Numbered from the stretch's first letter, positions 48,192 through 57,329 are shown. The stretch is DNA of 64,000 nt from Hyphomicrobiales bacterium (GCA_900468625.1 UBUL01000026.1:110311-174310), one strand, 5' to 3'. A program made the numbers and translations. The notes: a model not told the origin generated them from the sequence alone.

Positions 48192-48525
48192 TACTTTGAC
48201 GGAGGTCTGATACCGGTACGTCCCTCATTCCGGTATGCTGCTACGCTCCAATCACCTAACGGTGCTTTAATCATGATTGCAGTTTGTCCATTTTGCGATG
48301 CAAATTGAGCGCACCGAAGAATTTCCGAAGATCATGGTTAATGCTCAGTAAAGCTCTGCTGGTTGCAAGTCGTGTCGGTCACGACCGTCTCGCTCCGATA
48401 ATGGTCTGCTTTCTGATCGACACCGGTCGTTCCGGATTGCAACAGATGCATCCGGTTTGTCATCTTAGTGGGATTTTGATGGACCGATTTGGCGCAGTTC
48501 TTTCAAGTGTTTGTATCACGGTGCA
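48192..48525. other. Non-coding stretch before rlpA
   Basis: This 334-bp gap separates the rlpA start from the end of the ECF sigma gene. A plus-strand open frame through it has no family features. It should contain the rlpA promoter; I see no clear repeats or RNA gene. Confidence 0.5.
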
Positions 48526-49422
48526 TCAGCAGTTCGTCGTGATAGATATCCCCGACTCTACCGTCCCGATAATGTGCTGCAGCTTATCCGGGTTGCGGAT
48601 ACAATAGATGGCGACGACTTTTTCCCGCTCTATCTGCAGCGCAGTAGTCTGCACGACATTGCCGCCCTCTATGGTGACGAAGCCGGGCAAGCCATTGATG
48701 ATGGCATAGTGGATCAGTTGCGAGGGCTGCTCGCGGAAAATTCCCGCCAGCTGCTCATGAAGCCGCATGGTGGCGGAAAGCCCGATATGTGGTCGCTGCG
48801 ATGTCGGCACCCTGCCGCCGCCGTCGGCATAGACGACGACGTCTTCGGAAAGCAGGGCCTGAAGAGAGGCCATGTCTCCCGTTCTCGACGCCGTGAAGAA
48901 GGCTGCGGCAAGCTTGAGCCCCTGTTCCTTGCCGATGGCGAAGCGTGGCCGGGCCGCGGTGACATGTGCCCTCGCCCGGCTGGCAAGCTTGCGACAGGCG
49001 GCCGCTTCGCGGCCGATCGCCAAGGAGACACCGTCGAAATCCATGCCAAACACGTCATGCAGGAGAAAAGCGGCCCGCTCCAAAGGCGAAAGACGCTCGA
49101 GCGCCAGCATCAGCGGCATGGTGATATCGTCAGCGGCATCGCCGTCCTCCGGATCGAAGATCGGCTCCGGCAACCAGGAACCCACATAGGATTCCCGGCG
49201 ACGGCGTACCGATTTCAGCTCGTTCAGGCAAAGCCGGATGACGATGGTCCTCAGGAATGCCGCCGGTTCGCGGACTTCGGCACGATCGGCTGCCAGCCAG
49301 CGCAGCCAGCTGTCCTGCACGATATCCTCGGCATCCGCGACCGATCCGAGCATCCTATAGGCAAGCCTGACAAGCCGCGGACGCAGCTCGGAGAAAATCG
49401 GGTCCGACGTCACCTTACTCAT
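48526..49422 (-). CDS. ECF41-type RNA polymerase sigma factor
   Basis: A 298-residue extracytoplasmic-function sigma factor with regions 2 and 4 (LVRLAYRMLGSVADAEDIVQ; FLLHDVFGMDFDGVSLAIG) and a C-terminal SnoaL-like extension of about 100 residues. The WLPEP linker motif and DGGGR in the extension are the hallmarks of group ECF41, where the extension controls the sigma factor directly instead of an anti-sigma. The ATG at 49422 overlaps the end of the flavodoxin-like gene (8 bp), so the sigma factor is translated from that mRNA. A TGTCACA-N16-TGTC promoter before the flavodoxin gene suggests self-activation. Confidence 0.92.
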   Translation of the reverse strand: MSKVTSDPIFSELRPRLVRLAYRMLGSVADAEDIVQDSWLRWLAADRAEVREPAAFLRTIVIRLCLNELKSVRRRRESYVGSWLPEPIFDPEDGDAADDITMPLMLALERLSPLERAAFLLHDVFGMDFDGVSLAIGREAAACRKLASRARAHVTAARPRFAIGKEQGLKLAAAFFTASRTGDMASLQALLSEDVVVYADGGGRVPTSQRPHIGLSATMRLHEQLAGIFREQPSQLIHYAIINGLPGFVTIEGGNVVQTTALQIEREKVVAIYCIRNPDKLQHIIGTVESGISITTNC

Positions 49423-50038
49423 GGGCTGCAAACTCGCGTGCGAATGGATTGACGTCGCGGCCGCGCGCGAACTGCAGCGCCGTCAGCGCCACTCGTCGCC
49501 CAAGATGATGGGCTGTGGCAAGATCGGATGCCGGCGGCGCAGTCTCCGGACCTTCGTCCGTATTCGCCTGCGCCGCGGCGCCAAGCCAGAAGCCGAGGCG
49601 GTTCATGTCTTCTTCCGAGCCTATCGAAGAGCAATTGGCCGGCGGCAGGTCGAGACCGACCCAATGCATTCCATGCTGGGCTGCGAAGATCACCATCTGC
49701 ATCAGCGTCGAAAGCTTGTCACCGGATCGTGACCCAGAGGTAGTGAAGCCGGCGGCGATCTTGTCCTTCCACAAATAGCCCTTCGCGAGAACAGTGTTTG
49801 ACGTCGCCTCCTGGAACCCTTTGAATGGCGCAGAGACCGCGCCCATATAAGTCGGCGACCCGAAAATAATCGCTTCCGCCGCATTGAGATCACCCCAATG
49901 GCGATCCACCTTGTCCACGGTCAACAGCATCGCCTCCATGCCATCAACCTCTTCGACCCCTGCCTTGACGGCTTCAGCCTGTCGGCCAGTATGTCCGTAG
50001 CCGCTATGATACACGATTGCGATGCTCAGCCGGATCAT
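49415..50038 (-). CDS. Flavodoxin family protein / NAD(P)H:quinone oxidoreductase-like
   Basis: A 207-residue flavodoxin-fold protein, like WrbA: SIAIVYHSGYGHTGRQAEAV (FMN phosphate loop), IIFGSPTYMGAVSAPFKGF and AAGFTTSGSRSGDKLSTL. It may reduce quinones or serve in oxidative stress. The ATG at 50038 has AAGGAG 6 bases upstream; the frame extends to 50074 but without need. It is the first gene of an operon with the ECF41 sigma factor, whose promoter-type motif lies just upstream, so it is the likely main target of that sigma factor. Confidence 0.87.
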   Translation of the reverse strand: MIRLSIAIVYHSGYGHTGRQAEAVKAGVEEVDGMEAMLLTVDKVDRHWGDLNAAEAIIFGSPTYMGAVSAPFKGFQEATSNTVLAKGYLWKDKIAAGFTTSGSRSGDKLSTLMQMVIFAAQHGMHWVGLDLPPANCSSIGSEEDMNRLGFWLGAAAQANTDEGPETAPPASDLATAHHLGRRVALTALQFARGRDVNPFAREFAAHE

Positions 50039-50074
50039 TGTCATCTCCTTCGAATTTGGTGTTGCGAAGGACAT

Positions 50075-50101
50075 GACAAGGCGTGGGCGCGGATTGTGAC
50101 A
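50075..50101 (-). promoter_or_regulatory. ECF41-type promoter of the flavodoxin-sigma operon
   Basis: On the minus strand TGTCACA (50095-50101), 16 bp, then TGTC (50075-50078). The known ECF41 promoter is TGTCACA-N16-CGTC, so spacing and -35 box match exactly and the -10 differs in one base. Transcription would start near 50068, about 30 nt before the ATG. Confidence 0.65.
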
Positions 50102-50147
50102 TGCCGGGATTTTTTATGGGATTGAAGATATAGAGAAATGCCAGACC

Positions 50148-50291
50148 TGAGAGATAGGTGACGAATTGTACCGGAGACATGAACACTTTTCGTTTTTGGA
50201 GCGAGGTGTTGATGCCGTCGACAACCCGTTCGGCACGAGGTTGTCACCTATGTCTTAGGTACGGATTGTTACCTATGTGTCCGGGTCGGAC
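50148..50291. mobile_element. Internally deleted IS ends (IS21-like terminal repeats)
   Basis: On the right, two 25-bp direct repeats (50241-50265 and 50266-50290; TTGTCACCTATGTCTTAGG and TTGTTACCTATGTGTCCGG) match at 19 of 25 positions. On the left, the inverse complement has the same units: GTCACCTATCTCTCAGGT (minus strand, around 50148-50165) and GTTCATGTCTCCGGTACAA next to it. Multiple related repeats at both ends, pointing inward, are typical of IS21-type elements. Only about 55 bp lies between, with no transposase. It ends 12 bp from the tRNA-Ser 3' end. Confidence 0.55.
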
Positions 50292-50302
50292 AAAGATGTA
50301 TT

Positions 50303-50392
50303 TGGCGGAAGAGGTGGGATTCGAACCCACGGTACGGTTTCCCGCACGCCGGTTTTCAAGACCGGTTCCTTAAACCACTCGGACACTCTTCC
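50303..50392 (-). tRNA. tRNA-Ser (anticodon UGA)
   Basis: On the minus strand the 90-nt sequence begins GGAAGAGTGTCCGAGTGG and ends TCCGCCA, with the CCA encoded. The acceptor stem GGAAGAG/CTCTTCC, D-arm, anticodon stem with loop CTTGAAA (anticodon TGA), a long variable arm and the T-arm GTGGGTTCGAATCCCAC all fold. The long variable arm is that of a Ser-type class II tRNA. The gene stands alone, with the IS remnant just downstream. Confidence 0.96.
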
Positions 50393-50804
50393 AAGTAATT
50401 GAAAAGGCTGAAAAATCCATATTCTTTGATTTTTCGGAACCGGTTGTCGCAACCGATTTTTGATCCAATCACTCGACGGCTGGCTTTTTAGCAGCTTTGA
50501 CCGCCGCGTCAACTTGTTCCGCCGGGCTTTCACGCATTCTGGACATCCGATGGAATGATGATTGAGGGATATCGATCGCATGCGGGGCAGTATGTAAGAT
50601 TCGTTTCGTCATAGCGCGGAAATGGCGGCCCGGCCGCTGGAAACTGCCCGCCACCTTTGCCAGGTCAAGGGAGCAAATCTGACTGAAGCAAGCTGTTCAT
50701 AAATCACGGTTGGTTTCGGTCAATTATCAGCGCACCGGGCGCCAAGCGCGCGATTTTTCGGCGTCGTGTTGATGACTTCGGCTTTACTGGATAGTTTCTG
50801 CGCC
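50393..50804. other. Non-coding stretch between tRNA-Ser and mpg
   Basis: About 410 bp with no convincing gene. A 61-codon minus-strand frame (50469-50654) has no ribosome site or family features. A short hairpin CGGTTG/CAACCG (50441-50455) followed by TTTTT is visible, but no gene reads into it. The promoters for the tRNA and mpg should be here. Confidence 0.5.
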
Positions 50805-51401
50805 ATGACTTCTGACGATCACTCCCTGTCTCTCGGCTCCAAGCCCCTCTCCGGCCCTGCCCTCACCGCCTTTTTCAGCCGCGATGCCGTTGCTGTTGCG
50901 TCCGATCTGATCGGGGCGCGTTTCACGGTAGCGGGCATAGGCGGTCGCATTGTCGAGACGGAGGCCTATCGGCCCGATGACGAGGCTTCACACGCATATC
51001 GCGGGCCGACAACGCGCAATGCGGCGATGTTCGGGCCAGCAGGACACGTTTATATCTACCGCTCCTACGGCATTCACTGGTGCCTGAATTTCGTTTGCAG
51101 CAAAGCAAGCGCGGCGCTCATACGGGCGATCGAGCCGGAAAGCGGCATCGAAGACATGATCCGGCGGCGTGGTCTTGCCGATATCGTTTCGCTATGCAAC
51201 GGGCCGGGAAAGCTTTCGCAGGCACTGGCCGTCGATATAAGCCTCGACGGTCGCCCGTTGGATGCGGCGCCATTTTCGCTATTTCTCGCCGAACCGGTGC
51301 CGGTCGTCTCCGGCAAGCGCATCGGAATCACCAAAAACATCGATCCGCTCTGGCGTTTCGGCGCAGCAGGCTCGCGTTTCGTTAGTCGTCGTTTCCCATG
51401 A
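50805..51401 (+). CDS. 3-methyladenine DNA glycosylase (AAG/Mpg family)
   Basis: A 198-residue alkyladenine glycosylase of the Mpg (AAG) fold. Key features are AVAVASDLIGARF near the start, GGRIVETEAYRPDDEASHAY with the catalytic Glu of the VETEAY motif, GPAGHVYIYRSYGIHWCLNF and LCNGPGKLSQAL. It removes alkylated purines at the start of base excision repair. The start may be the ATG at 50805 or a GTG at 50766; neither has a strong ribosome site. It is convergent with emrB. Confidence 0.93.
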   Translation: MTSDDHSLSLGSKPLSGPALTAFFSRDAVAVASDLIGARFTVAGIGGRIVETEAYRPDDEASHAYRGPTTRNAAMFGPAGHVYIYRSYGIHWCLNFVCSKASAALIRAIEPESGIEDMIRRRGLADIVSLCNGPGKLSQALAVDISLDGRPLDAAPFSLFLAEPVPVVSGKRIGITKNIDPLWRFGAAGSRFVSRRFP

Positions 51402-51474
51402 GCAAACAAAGGTGGCTGCAGAGGTGGTGCCCTGCAGCCACTGAGCCACGCAGTGAAACTGGAAAACTGCATGG

Positions 51475-53019
51475 CTATTCCATTGCAACGCTGTGATCGA
51501 CAGCCGGAGGCGCCTTCGGCTTGCGCAGGAGGACCAGCAGCGGCATTGCGAAGATCGACATCAGCATCAGCAGCTTGAAGTCGTCCATATAGGCGATGAC
51601 GGTCGCCTGCGTCGTGATGATGCCGTCGAGCGTGGCTCGACCGACCGCCGTCAGAGGGCTCAAGCCATGCGCCGCCGTCGCGTCGAAATAGCGGTTGAAT
51701 GGCGTTACATAAGCAGCGATATTGGCATGGTTGACCTGCGTGTTCTCGGTGATCAGCATGGAAACGACCGAGATGCCGACGCTGGAGCCAATGTTGCGCG
51801 AGAGGTTGTAGAGACCGGTCCCCTCGCCGCGCATCTGCGCCGGCAGCGTCGCAAAGGCGATGGTCGTCAGCGGCACGAAGAGGAAGCCGAGGCCCGCGCC
51901 CTGCACGAAGCCGACGGATATCAGCGTCCATTGCGAGACGTCCGGCGTCCAGCCCGTCATGTCGTACATGGCCCAGGCGGTCAGCGCGAGACCGATGAAC
52001 AGCAGCCAGCGTGTATCCACCTTGCCGATCAGGCGCCCCACCAGGAACATGCAGAACATGGTGCCGAGGCCGCGCGGCCCCATGACGATGCCGGCGGTCA
52101 CGACCGGATAGCCCATCAGCGTCTGCAGATAGGGCGTCATCAGCGCCAGCGAAGCCAGATAGGTCACGCCGACGATGAAGATGAATAGGATGCTGACGGC
52201 AAAGTTCTGGTCCATGAAGAGCCGCGGATTGACGAAACTTCGCTCGGCCGTGAACATGTGTACGAGGAAAAGATAGAAGGCGCTGACACAGACGAGCGCC
52301 TCGATGATGATTTCGCTCGAATAGAACCAGTCGAGCTGCTCGCCGCGGTCGAGGAACAGCTGCAGGCCGGCGATCGCGATCGAAAGCATGCCGAAGCCGA
52401 ACCAGTCGAGCTTGGCAAGCGCGTCGAGTTTCGTCTCGGTCACGTAGACGACGATGCCGAAAAAGGCGAGCGCGCCGATCGGTACGTTGATGTAGAACAC
52501 CCAGCGCCAGCTGATATTGTCGGTCAGCCAGCCGCCGATGACCGGCCCGAGCACCGGGCCGACCATGACCGAAACGCCGAACAGAGCCATTGCGCGGCCG
52601 CGCTCCTCTACATTGTAGATATCGAGAAGAATACCCTGAGACAGCGGCACGAGCGATGCGCCGAACAGGCCTTGTAACAAGCGAAAGCCAACGATTTGCA
52701 CCAGCGATTCCGACAGGCCGCAGAGAACGGAGGCGACGACGAAACCGGCGATCGCCACCAGCAGCACGCGCTTGCGGCCGAACTTCGCCGAGAGGAAGCC
52801 CGAGGGCGGCGTCATGATGGCGGCAGCGACGATGTAGGACGTCAGTACCCAGTTGATCTGGTCGGCACTGGCCGAAACGTCGCCCTGAATATGCGGCAGG
52901 GCGACGTTGGCGATAGTGGTGTCCAGCGCCTGCATGATCACCGACAGGATGACGCAGGCGGTGATCGCGCCGCGATTGGCGACAGGTGCCGCGGGAGAAG
53001 CAGTGGCGGCGTTACTCAT
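51475..53019 (-). CDS. emrB: DHA2 family multidrug MFS transporter (EmrB-type)
   Basis: A 514-residue drug:proton antiporter with 14 predicted membrane segments. The DHA2 motif LDTTIANVALPHIQGDVSAS and the motif-C region MVGPVLGPVIGGWLTDNISW are clear, with WRWVFYINVPIG just after. It works with the adaptor EmrA to push toxic compounds across both membranes together with an outer-membrane channel. The ATG at 53019 overlaps the end of emrA by 8 bp. It is the last gene of marR-emrA-emrB. Confidence 0.93.
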   Translation of the reverse strand: MSNAATASPAAPVANRGAITACVILSVIMQALDTTIANVALPHIQGDVSASADQINWVLTSYIVAAAIMTPPSGFLSAKFGRKRVLLVAIAGFVVASVLCGLSESLVQIVGFRLLQGLFGASLVPLSQGILLDIYNVEERGRAMALFGVSVMVGPVLGPVIGGWLTDNISWRWVFYINVPIGALAFFGIVVYVTETKLDALAKLDWFGFGMLSIAIAGLQLFLDRGEQLDWFYSSEIIIEALVCVSAFYLFLVHMFTAERSFVNPRLFMDQNFAVSILFIFIVGVTYLASLALMTPYLQTLMGYPVVTAGIVMGPRGLGTMFCMFLVGRLIGKVDTRWLLFIGLALTAWAMYDMTGWTPDVSQWTLISVGFVQGAGLGFLFVPLTTIAFATLPAQMRGEGTGLYNLSRNIGSSVGISVVSMLITENTQVNHANIAAYVTPFNRYFDATAAHGLSPLTAVGRATLDGIITTQATVIAYMDDFKLLMLMSIFAMPLLVLLRKPKAPPAVDHSVAME

Positions 53020-54238
53020 GATCCTGACCGCGGGAATGGCCCAGCAGGCTGGTGACGAAATCAGGCAGGCCGCGGGCATGGCCGGTGTCGACATCGGCGA
53101 CGACGCTCATCCCGACGCGCAATGGCGGCTTGCCTGCCATGCTGTCGATATTGATGATCATCGGGATACGCTGCACTACCTTCACCCAGTTGCCGGTCGT
53201 GTTCTGCGCCGGCAGGAGCGAGAAGCTCGAGCCGGATGCCGGCGCGATGCTGGCGACCGTGCCCTTCCATGTCACGCCGGGATAGGCATCGACCGAGATA
53301 TCGACCTTCTGACCGGGCCGCACATAGGTAAGCTCGGTTTCCTTCGGGCTGGCATTGATCCACATATGCGTGGTGGAAACCAGCGAAAAGCCCGGCTGGG
53401 AAGCGGTCAGATAGGCGCCGACCTGCAGCGAGGGGACGTTGGCGGTGATGCCGTCGAAGGGCGCCTTCACGACCGTATCGTCAAGCTCGCGCTGTGCATT
53501 GTCGACCGCAGCCTTGGCCTGCAGATAGAGCGGATTCTGCTCGGCCGGCAGATCGGCGGCGCCGTCGCCGCCCAATTGGGCGAGAGTCGCCGCCGCCTGC
53601 GCCTGTGCGACCGAAACCTTCTGCTGTGCTGCTTCGAGATTGTGCTTTGCCTGGTCGAAGGCCGCCTTGGAGGCGACGGAGCTGCTGATCAGGTTCTGCT
53701 GGCGCTCGAATTCCGTCTGGTAATACGGGATGTCGGCCTGCGCCTGGGCGATTTCGGCCAGAGCCTGCTTGTAGCTCGCCTGCCAGTTCAGGATCTGATT
53801 CCTCGCATTGCCGAGCTGTGCTTTCGCGCCGTCGAGCGCGATCCGGAATGAATCCGGTTTCAGGCGGAAGAGTACCTGCCCCTTCTTCACCGCCTCGTTT
53901 TCGTGCACGTCGACCGAGATTACAGTGCCGGAGACATCCGTCGAGACACCGACCATGTCGGCCTGGATATAGGCATTGTCCGTGGACATGATCTGCCCGC
54001 CGGTGACGTAATAGTAGCCGCCGATGACGAGTGCGACCGGAAGCAGCGCAAAAAGGACCGGCCGCGTCAGCTTCCGGCGCCTGCGCGGCGTTTCGGGAGG
54101 GGCAGCAGGCCTCGCTGCGGCGATCGGCGGGGACTGCTGCGCCGGAGTCGAGGATGGCGCTTCGGCGACGTGCGCTTGATTTTCTTCGGAGGAATTTACG
54201 TTCGCAGCCATGCGAAGCGGAGAGGATGCATCAGCCAT
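53012..54238 (-). CDS. emrA: HlyD family membrane fusion protein (EmrA-type)
   Basis: A 408-residue adaptor protein. After an Ala/Pro-rich cytoplasmic start, one membrane segment (PVLFALLPVALVIGGYYYVT, about residues 57-76) leads into a lipoyl half-motif VSTDVSGTVISVDVHENEAV, a long coiled-coil hairpin (about 130-250) and the second lipoyl half with PFDGITANVPSLQVGAYL. It bridges EmrB to the outer-membrane channel. It overlaps marR upstream and emrB downstream by 8 bp each, so all three are one translated unit. Confidence 0.93.
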   Translation of the reverse strand: MADASSPLRMAANVNSSEENQAHVAEAPSSTPAQQSPPIAAARPAAPPETPRRRRKLTRPVLFALLPVALVIGGYYYVTGGQIMSTDNAYIQADMVGVSTDVSGTVISVDVHENEAVKKGQVLFRLKPDSFRIALDGAKAQLGNARNQILNWQASYKQALAEIAQAQADIPYYQTEFERQQNLISSSVASKAAFDQAKHNLEAAQQKVSVAQAQAAATLAQLGGDGAADLPAEQNPLYLQAKAAVDNAQRELDDTVVKAPFDGITANVPSLQVGAYLTASQPGFSLVSTTHMWINASPKETELTYVRPGQKVDISVDAYPGVTWKGTVASIAPASGSSFSLLPAQNTTGNWVKVVQRIPMIINIDSMAGKPPLRVGMSVVADVDTGHARGLPDFVTSLLGHSRGQDHE

Positions 54239-54695
54239 GTTGTGTCTCTTTGTCGACTGCCTTCGAACGGCAGGCGCTAAGCAGGTTCGATTTCATAAGG
54301 GTAAGCAATGCGTACAGGTGCTCCTGGTCCCCTTGAGAGGTTCCTTCGAGCGCCTCCTTGCGGGTCTGGTCGCCAAGGTTGCGCATCGTATCGATCAGCG
54401 GGCGGGCTTCGTCGCGCATGTAAAGAAGCCAGCTCCGCCGGTCGTTCGGATGCTGCCGGCGCTCGACAAGTCCGCGGTCGCTCAGCTTGTCGAGGATGCG
54501 GACCAGAGTGATCGGCTCGATCTCCAGCATTTCTGCCAGGCCGGCCTGACGGATACCTTCGTTGTTCGCAAGGTAGGCGAGCGTCTGCCATTGCGAGCGC
54601 GTCAGGCCCAGGTCTTTTGCGCGTTGCTCGAATCGCTTCCGAAGAAGTCGGGCAACGTCATGGAGGAGAAAGCCGAGTGTGGGTGTCGAATTCAT
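54231..54695 (-). CDS. MarR family transcriptional regulator
   Basis: A 154-residue MarR repressor with the winged helix LGLTRSQWQTLAYLANNEGI, RQAGLAEMLEIEPITLVRIL, the wing segment SDRGLVERRQHPNDRRSWLL and the C-terminal dimer helix. It precedes emrA-emrB with an 8-bp overlap, so it most likely represses its own operon and is relieved by drugs. The AT-rich region upstream (54700-54760) with TATAATTAT and TACGTA stretches probably holds its operator. Confidence 0.92.
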   Translation of the reverse strand: MNSTPTLGFLLHDVARLLRKRFEQRAKDLGLTRSQWQTLAYLANNEGIRQAGLAEMLEIEPITLVRILDKLSDRGLVERRQHPNDRRSWLLYMRDEARPLIDTMRNLGDQTRKEALEGTSQGDQEHLYALLTLMKSNLLSACRSKAVDKETQHG

Positions 54696-54949
54696 GTATG
54701 AGAAGCCTACTATTCATAAGCAACCTTATAATTATCGCTACGTATAGTAAGCGCCCATGTGATACAAGAGGGCGGACGATCAACAAATGGCGACGGTCGA
54801 AGATGTCGCAGGCAGTATCGCAAAGATGCCACGGTGGCGGTACTCGCATCGCGCGTGGCGTTGGCGAGGCTAAAGCTGCAATTCTGCAGATAACTGCCGA
54901 AATGGGTACGCGGGGCTCGCCCCCACTCTTAAAGAGTTCGGCCTGACGC

Positions 54950-55231
54950 CTAGCGTCGGCTCAGAAGGCCGATGAGGTAGCCGATGCCGGCTGCGGCAGC
55001 GACCATGAAGATCGGCTCTTCGCGAACTCTTCCGCGCAACTGCTCCGTAATCTCCTGGGCTTCCTCCGCGACGACAGATTTCGCTCCCAACCCCACCGCC
55101 GCCATGCTCTGCGACAGTCTTGACAGATCCTCGCGCAACGCGGCGACCTGGGTTGCCAGATCCTCCATCGCCGCTTCTGTCTGCGCGCGCGCCGAAGAGG
55201 ACTCGGCGAAAGCCGATTTAGTCTCTGCCAT
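54950..55231 (-). CDS. ElaB/YqjD/DUF883-like membrane-anchored protein
   Basis: A 93-residue protein: a soluble helical N-terminus with a heptad pattern (ALREDLSRLSQSMAAVGLGA) and a C-terminal Gly-rich anchor EPIFMVAAAAGIGYLIGLLS ending in RR. This layout is that of ElaB/YqjD/DUF883 proteins, which in E. coli bind the inner membrane and the ribosome in stationary phase. The level of identity to E. coli proteins cannot be judged here. The gene stands alone, divergent from ppiD. Confidence 0.78.
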   Translation of the reverse strand: MAETKSAFAESSSARAQTEAAMEDLATQVAALREDLSRLSQSMAAVGLGAKSVVAEEAQEITEQLRGRVREEPIFMVAAAAGIGYLIGLLSRR

Positions 55232-55411
55232 CGTGTGCTCCTTGTGTTTGGGTGTTCATAAAACGTCATTAATCGTCAAAGGTTCCGGCACATTCGCGTG
55301 TCGTCCGGCGATTTCCCGTCTGGCTCTTCAATTCCGGTTCGGATTGTTCTAAGGAACTCCGATTGTTTTGCCTGCGGGCGAAGACGTATTGACGATGAGG
55401 TTTGCTTTCCG

Positions 55412-57304
55412 ATGTTCGACGTGCTGAGAAAAATCGCCCAGACCTGGGTTGCAAAGGGGTTGTTGCTTCTTCTTGCGGCAGCCTTCGGCGTATGGGGTGT
55501 CGAGCGGTCTCTCATCACGGGTGGCGGCAGCAACACGGTCGTTACCGTCGGCGACCAGCACATCGACACCAACGAGTTCCGTCTCGCCTATCGCCGCCAG
55601 ATTCAGGCCATCGGTCAGCAACTGCGCATGCAGATCACGCCGGAGCAGGCTCGCGCCTTCGGTATCGGTCAGCAGACGGTCGCCCAGCTCGTCGCCGGCG
55701 CCTCGCTCGACCAGCTTGCTGCCGACATGAACCTCGGCCTCTCCCAGGATCGGCTTGCCAAGCTGATTGGCGACGATCCGGCGTTCAAGGCCGCAAACGG
55801 CGCATTTGACCGTCAAAAATTCGATATGCTCCTGCGCAACAGCAACATATCGCCTGACGACTACATCAAAGAGCGCAGCAAGGTTGCGGTCCGCAGCCAG
55901 ATCGTCGAGGCTGTCTCGAACGGCTTTACCGCACCTAAGGTTCTGGTCGATGCCGTCAAGCAGTATCATGACGAGACCCGCAGCATCGATTACCTGTTGC
56001 TGACCAATGCCAACATCGACCCCGTGAAGGCCCCGGCCGACGACGTGCTGCAGAAGTGGTTCGACGGCGTGAAGTCGAAATATCGTGCGCCCGAATACCG
56101 CAAGTTCGCCTTTGTGAAACTGCAAGCCGAGGATATTGCCGATCCGGCAAGCGTTACGGATGACGAAGTTCGCGCGCAGTTCGACAAGCGTAAGGACAGC
56201 TTCACCACGCCGGCGACCCGTACCATCGAACAGCTCACCTTCGCCAACAAGGATCTCGCCAATGCTGCGGCCGATGCGCTGAAAACCGGTACGACCTTCG
56301 ATCAGCTCGTTTCCGATCAGGGCAAGAAGCAGTCCGACGTGCTGCTCGGCACATTTACCAAGGATCAGGTTCCGGACAAGACCGTTGCCGAAGCAGCCTT
56401 TGCCGTTTCCAAGGAAGGTGGCACCACTCCTGTCGTCGACGGTTCGTTCGGCCCGGTCATCCTGCGCGTGACCAATGTGAAGAACGAAACGGCGAAGAAT
56501 TTCGACGAGGTCAAGGAAGATATCCGCAAGCAGATCGCGCTCAGCAACGCCGCCAACGAGATCACCAGCGTTCACGACAAGTTCGAAGACCTGCGTGGTT
56601 CCGGCGCATCGCTGCAGGATGCGGCTTCGCAGCTCAAATTGAAACTCGTTACGGTCGATGCGATCGATCAGACCGGCCTTGACCAGAACGGCAACGAGAT
56701 CAAGGACCTGCCGGCACGCCAGCAGCTGCTTTCGGAGGTCTTCAAGGCTGATCAGGGCGGCAACCCCGCTCCGCTGACGGTCGGCAACGACGGCTATATC
56801 TGGTACGACGTCATGAACATCACGCCCGATCACGACCGGCCGCTTGCGGAAGTGCGTGAAAAGGCCGTTGCGGACTGGACCGCCGAACAGCAGAAAATCG
56901 CGCTTGCCGCCAAGGCGAACGAGCTGAAGCAGGAAGCGCAGAAGGGCAAGTCGCTTGCCGATATCGCCACGCCACTCGGTATTGCCGTCGAAAACAAGAC
57001 TGGCATTACGCGATCGACCGATGATCCTGTACTGGGTCGCGGCGGTGTCGCAGCCGCTTTCTCCGGTCCGGTCGATACGGCGGCAAGTGCCGTCGGTGCC
57101 GACGACACGACGCAGATTCTGCTCAAGGTTACCGATGTCAACGACAATCCGACGACCGATGCGCTGAACAATGACGATCAGCAGGTCGCCCAGATTGCCA
57201 ATGCTGCAGGCGACGACATCCTCGACCAGATGGTCAACCAGCTGCAGTCCAAATACGCCGTCACGGTCAACCAGAACCTCGCCGAACAGGCGATGTCCCG
57301 CTAA
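55412..57304 (+). CDS. ppiD: Periplasmic folding chaperone PpiD-like (SurA N-terminal / parvulin)
   Basis: A 630-residue membrane-anchored chaperone. One N-terminal membrane segment (VAKGLLLLLAAAFGVWGVER) is followed by a SurA_N-type region (VVTVGDQHIDTNEFRLAYRR), a central parvulin-like domain (about residues 265-370, with TRTIEQLTFANKDLANAAAD) and a long C-terminal part. PpiD assists outer-membrane and secreted proteins leaving the Sec channel. The start at 55412 (MFDVLRKIAQTWVAKGLLL) is chosen because it gives a short cytoplasmic tail; longer starts do not. It heads ppiD-trpD-trpC-moaC-moeA, with a 25-bp gap to trpD. Confidence 0.9.
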   Translation: MFDVLRKIAQTWVAKGLLLLLAAAFGVWGVERSLITGGGSNTVVTVGDQHIDTNEFRLAYRRQIQAIGQQLRMQITPEQARAFGIGQQTVAQLVAGASLDQLAADMNLGLSQDRLAKLIGDDPAFKAANGAFDRQKFDMLLRNSNISPDDYIKERSKVAVRSQIVEAVSNGFTAPKVLVDAVKQYHDETRSIDYLLLTNANIDPVKAPADDVLQKWFDGVKSKYRAPEYRKFAFVKLQAEDIADPASVTDDEVRAQFDKRKDSFTTPATRTIEQLTFANKDLANAAADALKTGTTFDQLVSDQGKKQSDVLLGTFTKDQVPDKTVAEAAFAVSKEGGTTPVVDGSFGPVILRVTNVKNETAKNFDEVKEDIRKQIALSNAANEITSVHDKFEDLRGSGASLQDAASQLKLKLVTVDAIDQTGLDQNGNEIKDLPARQQLLSEVFKADQGGNPAPLTVGNDGYIWYDVMNITPDHDRPLAEVREKAVADWTAEQQKIALAAKANELKQEAQKGKSLADIATPLGIAVENKTGITRSTDDPVLGRGGVAAAFSGPVDTAASAVGADDTTQILLKVTDVNDNPTTDALNNDDQQVAQIANAAGDDILDQMVNQLQSKYAVTVNQNLAEQAMSR

Positions 57305-57329
57305 GCCCGAACGGGAGGATGGATCATCG

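Noticed and set aside
48284..48607. 107-codon plus-strand frame in the rlpA promoter region
   Set aside because: Overlaps the end of the ECF sigma gene on the other strand and has a random-like composition.
50469..50654. 61-codon minus-strand frame upstream of tRNA-Ser
   Set aside because: Lacks a ribosome site and family features.
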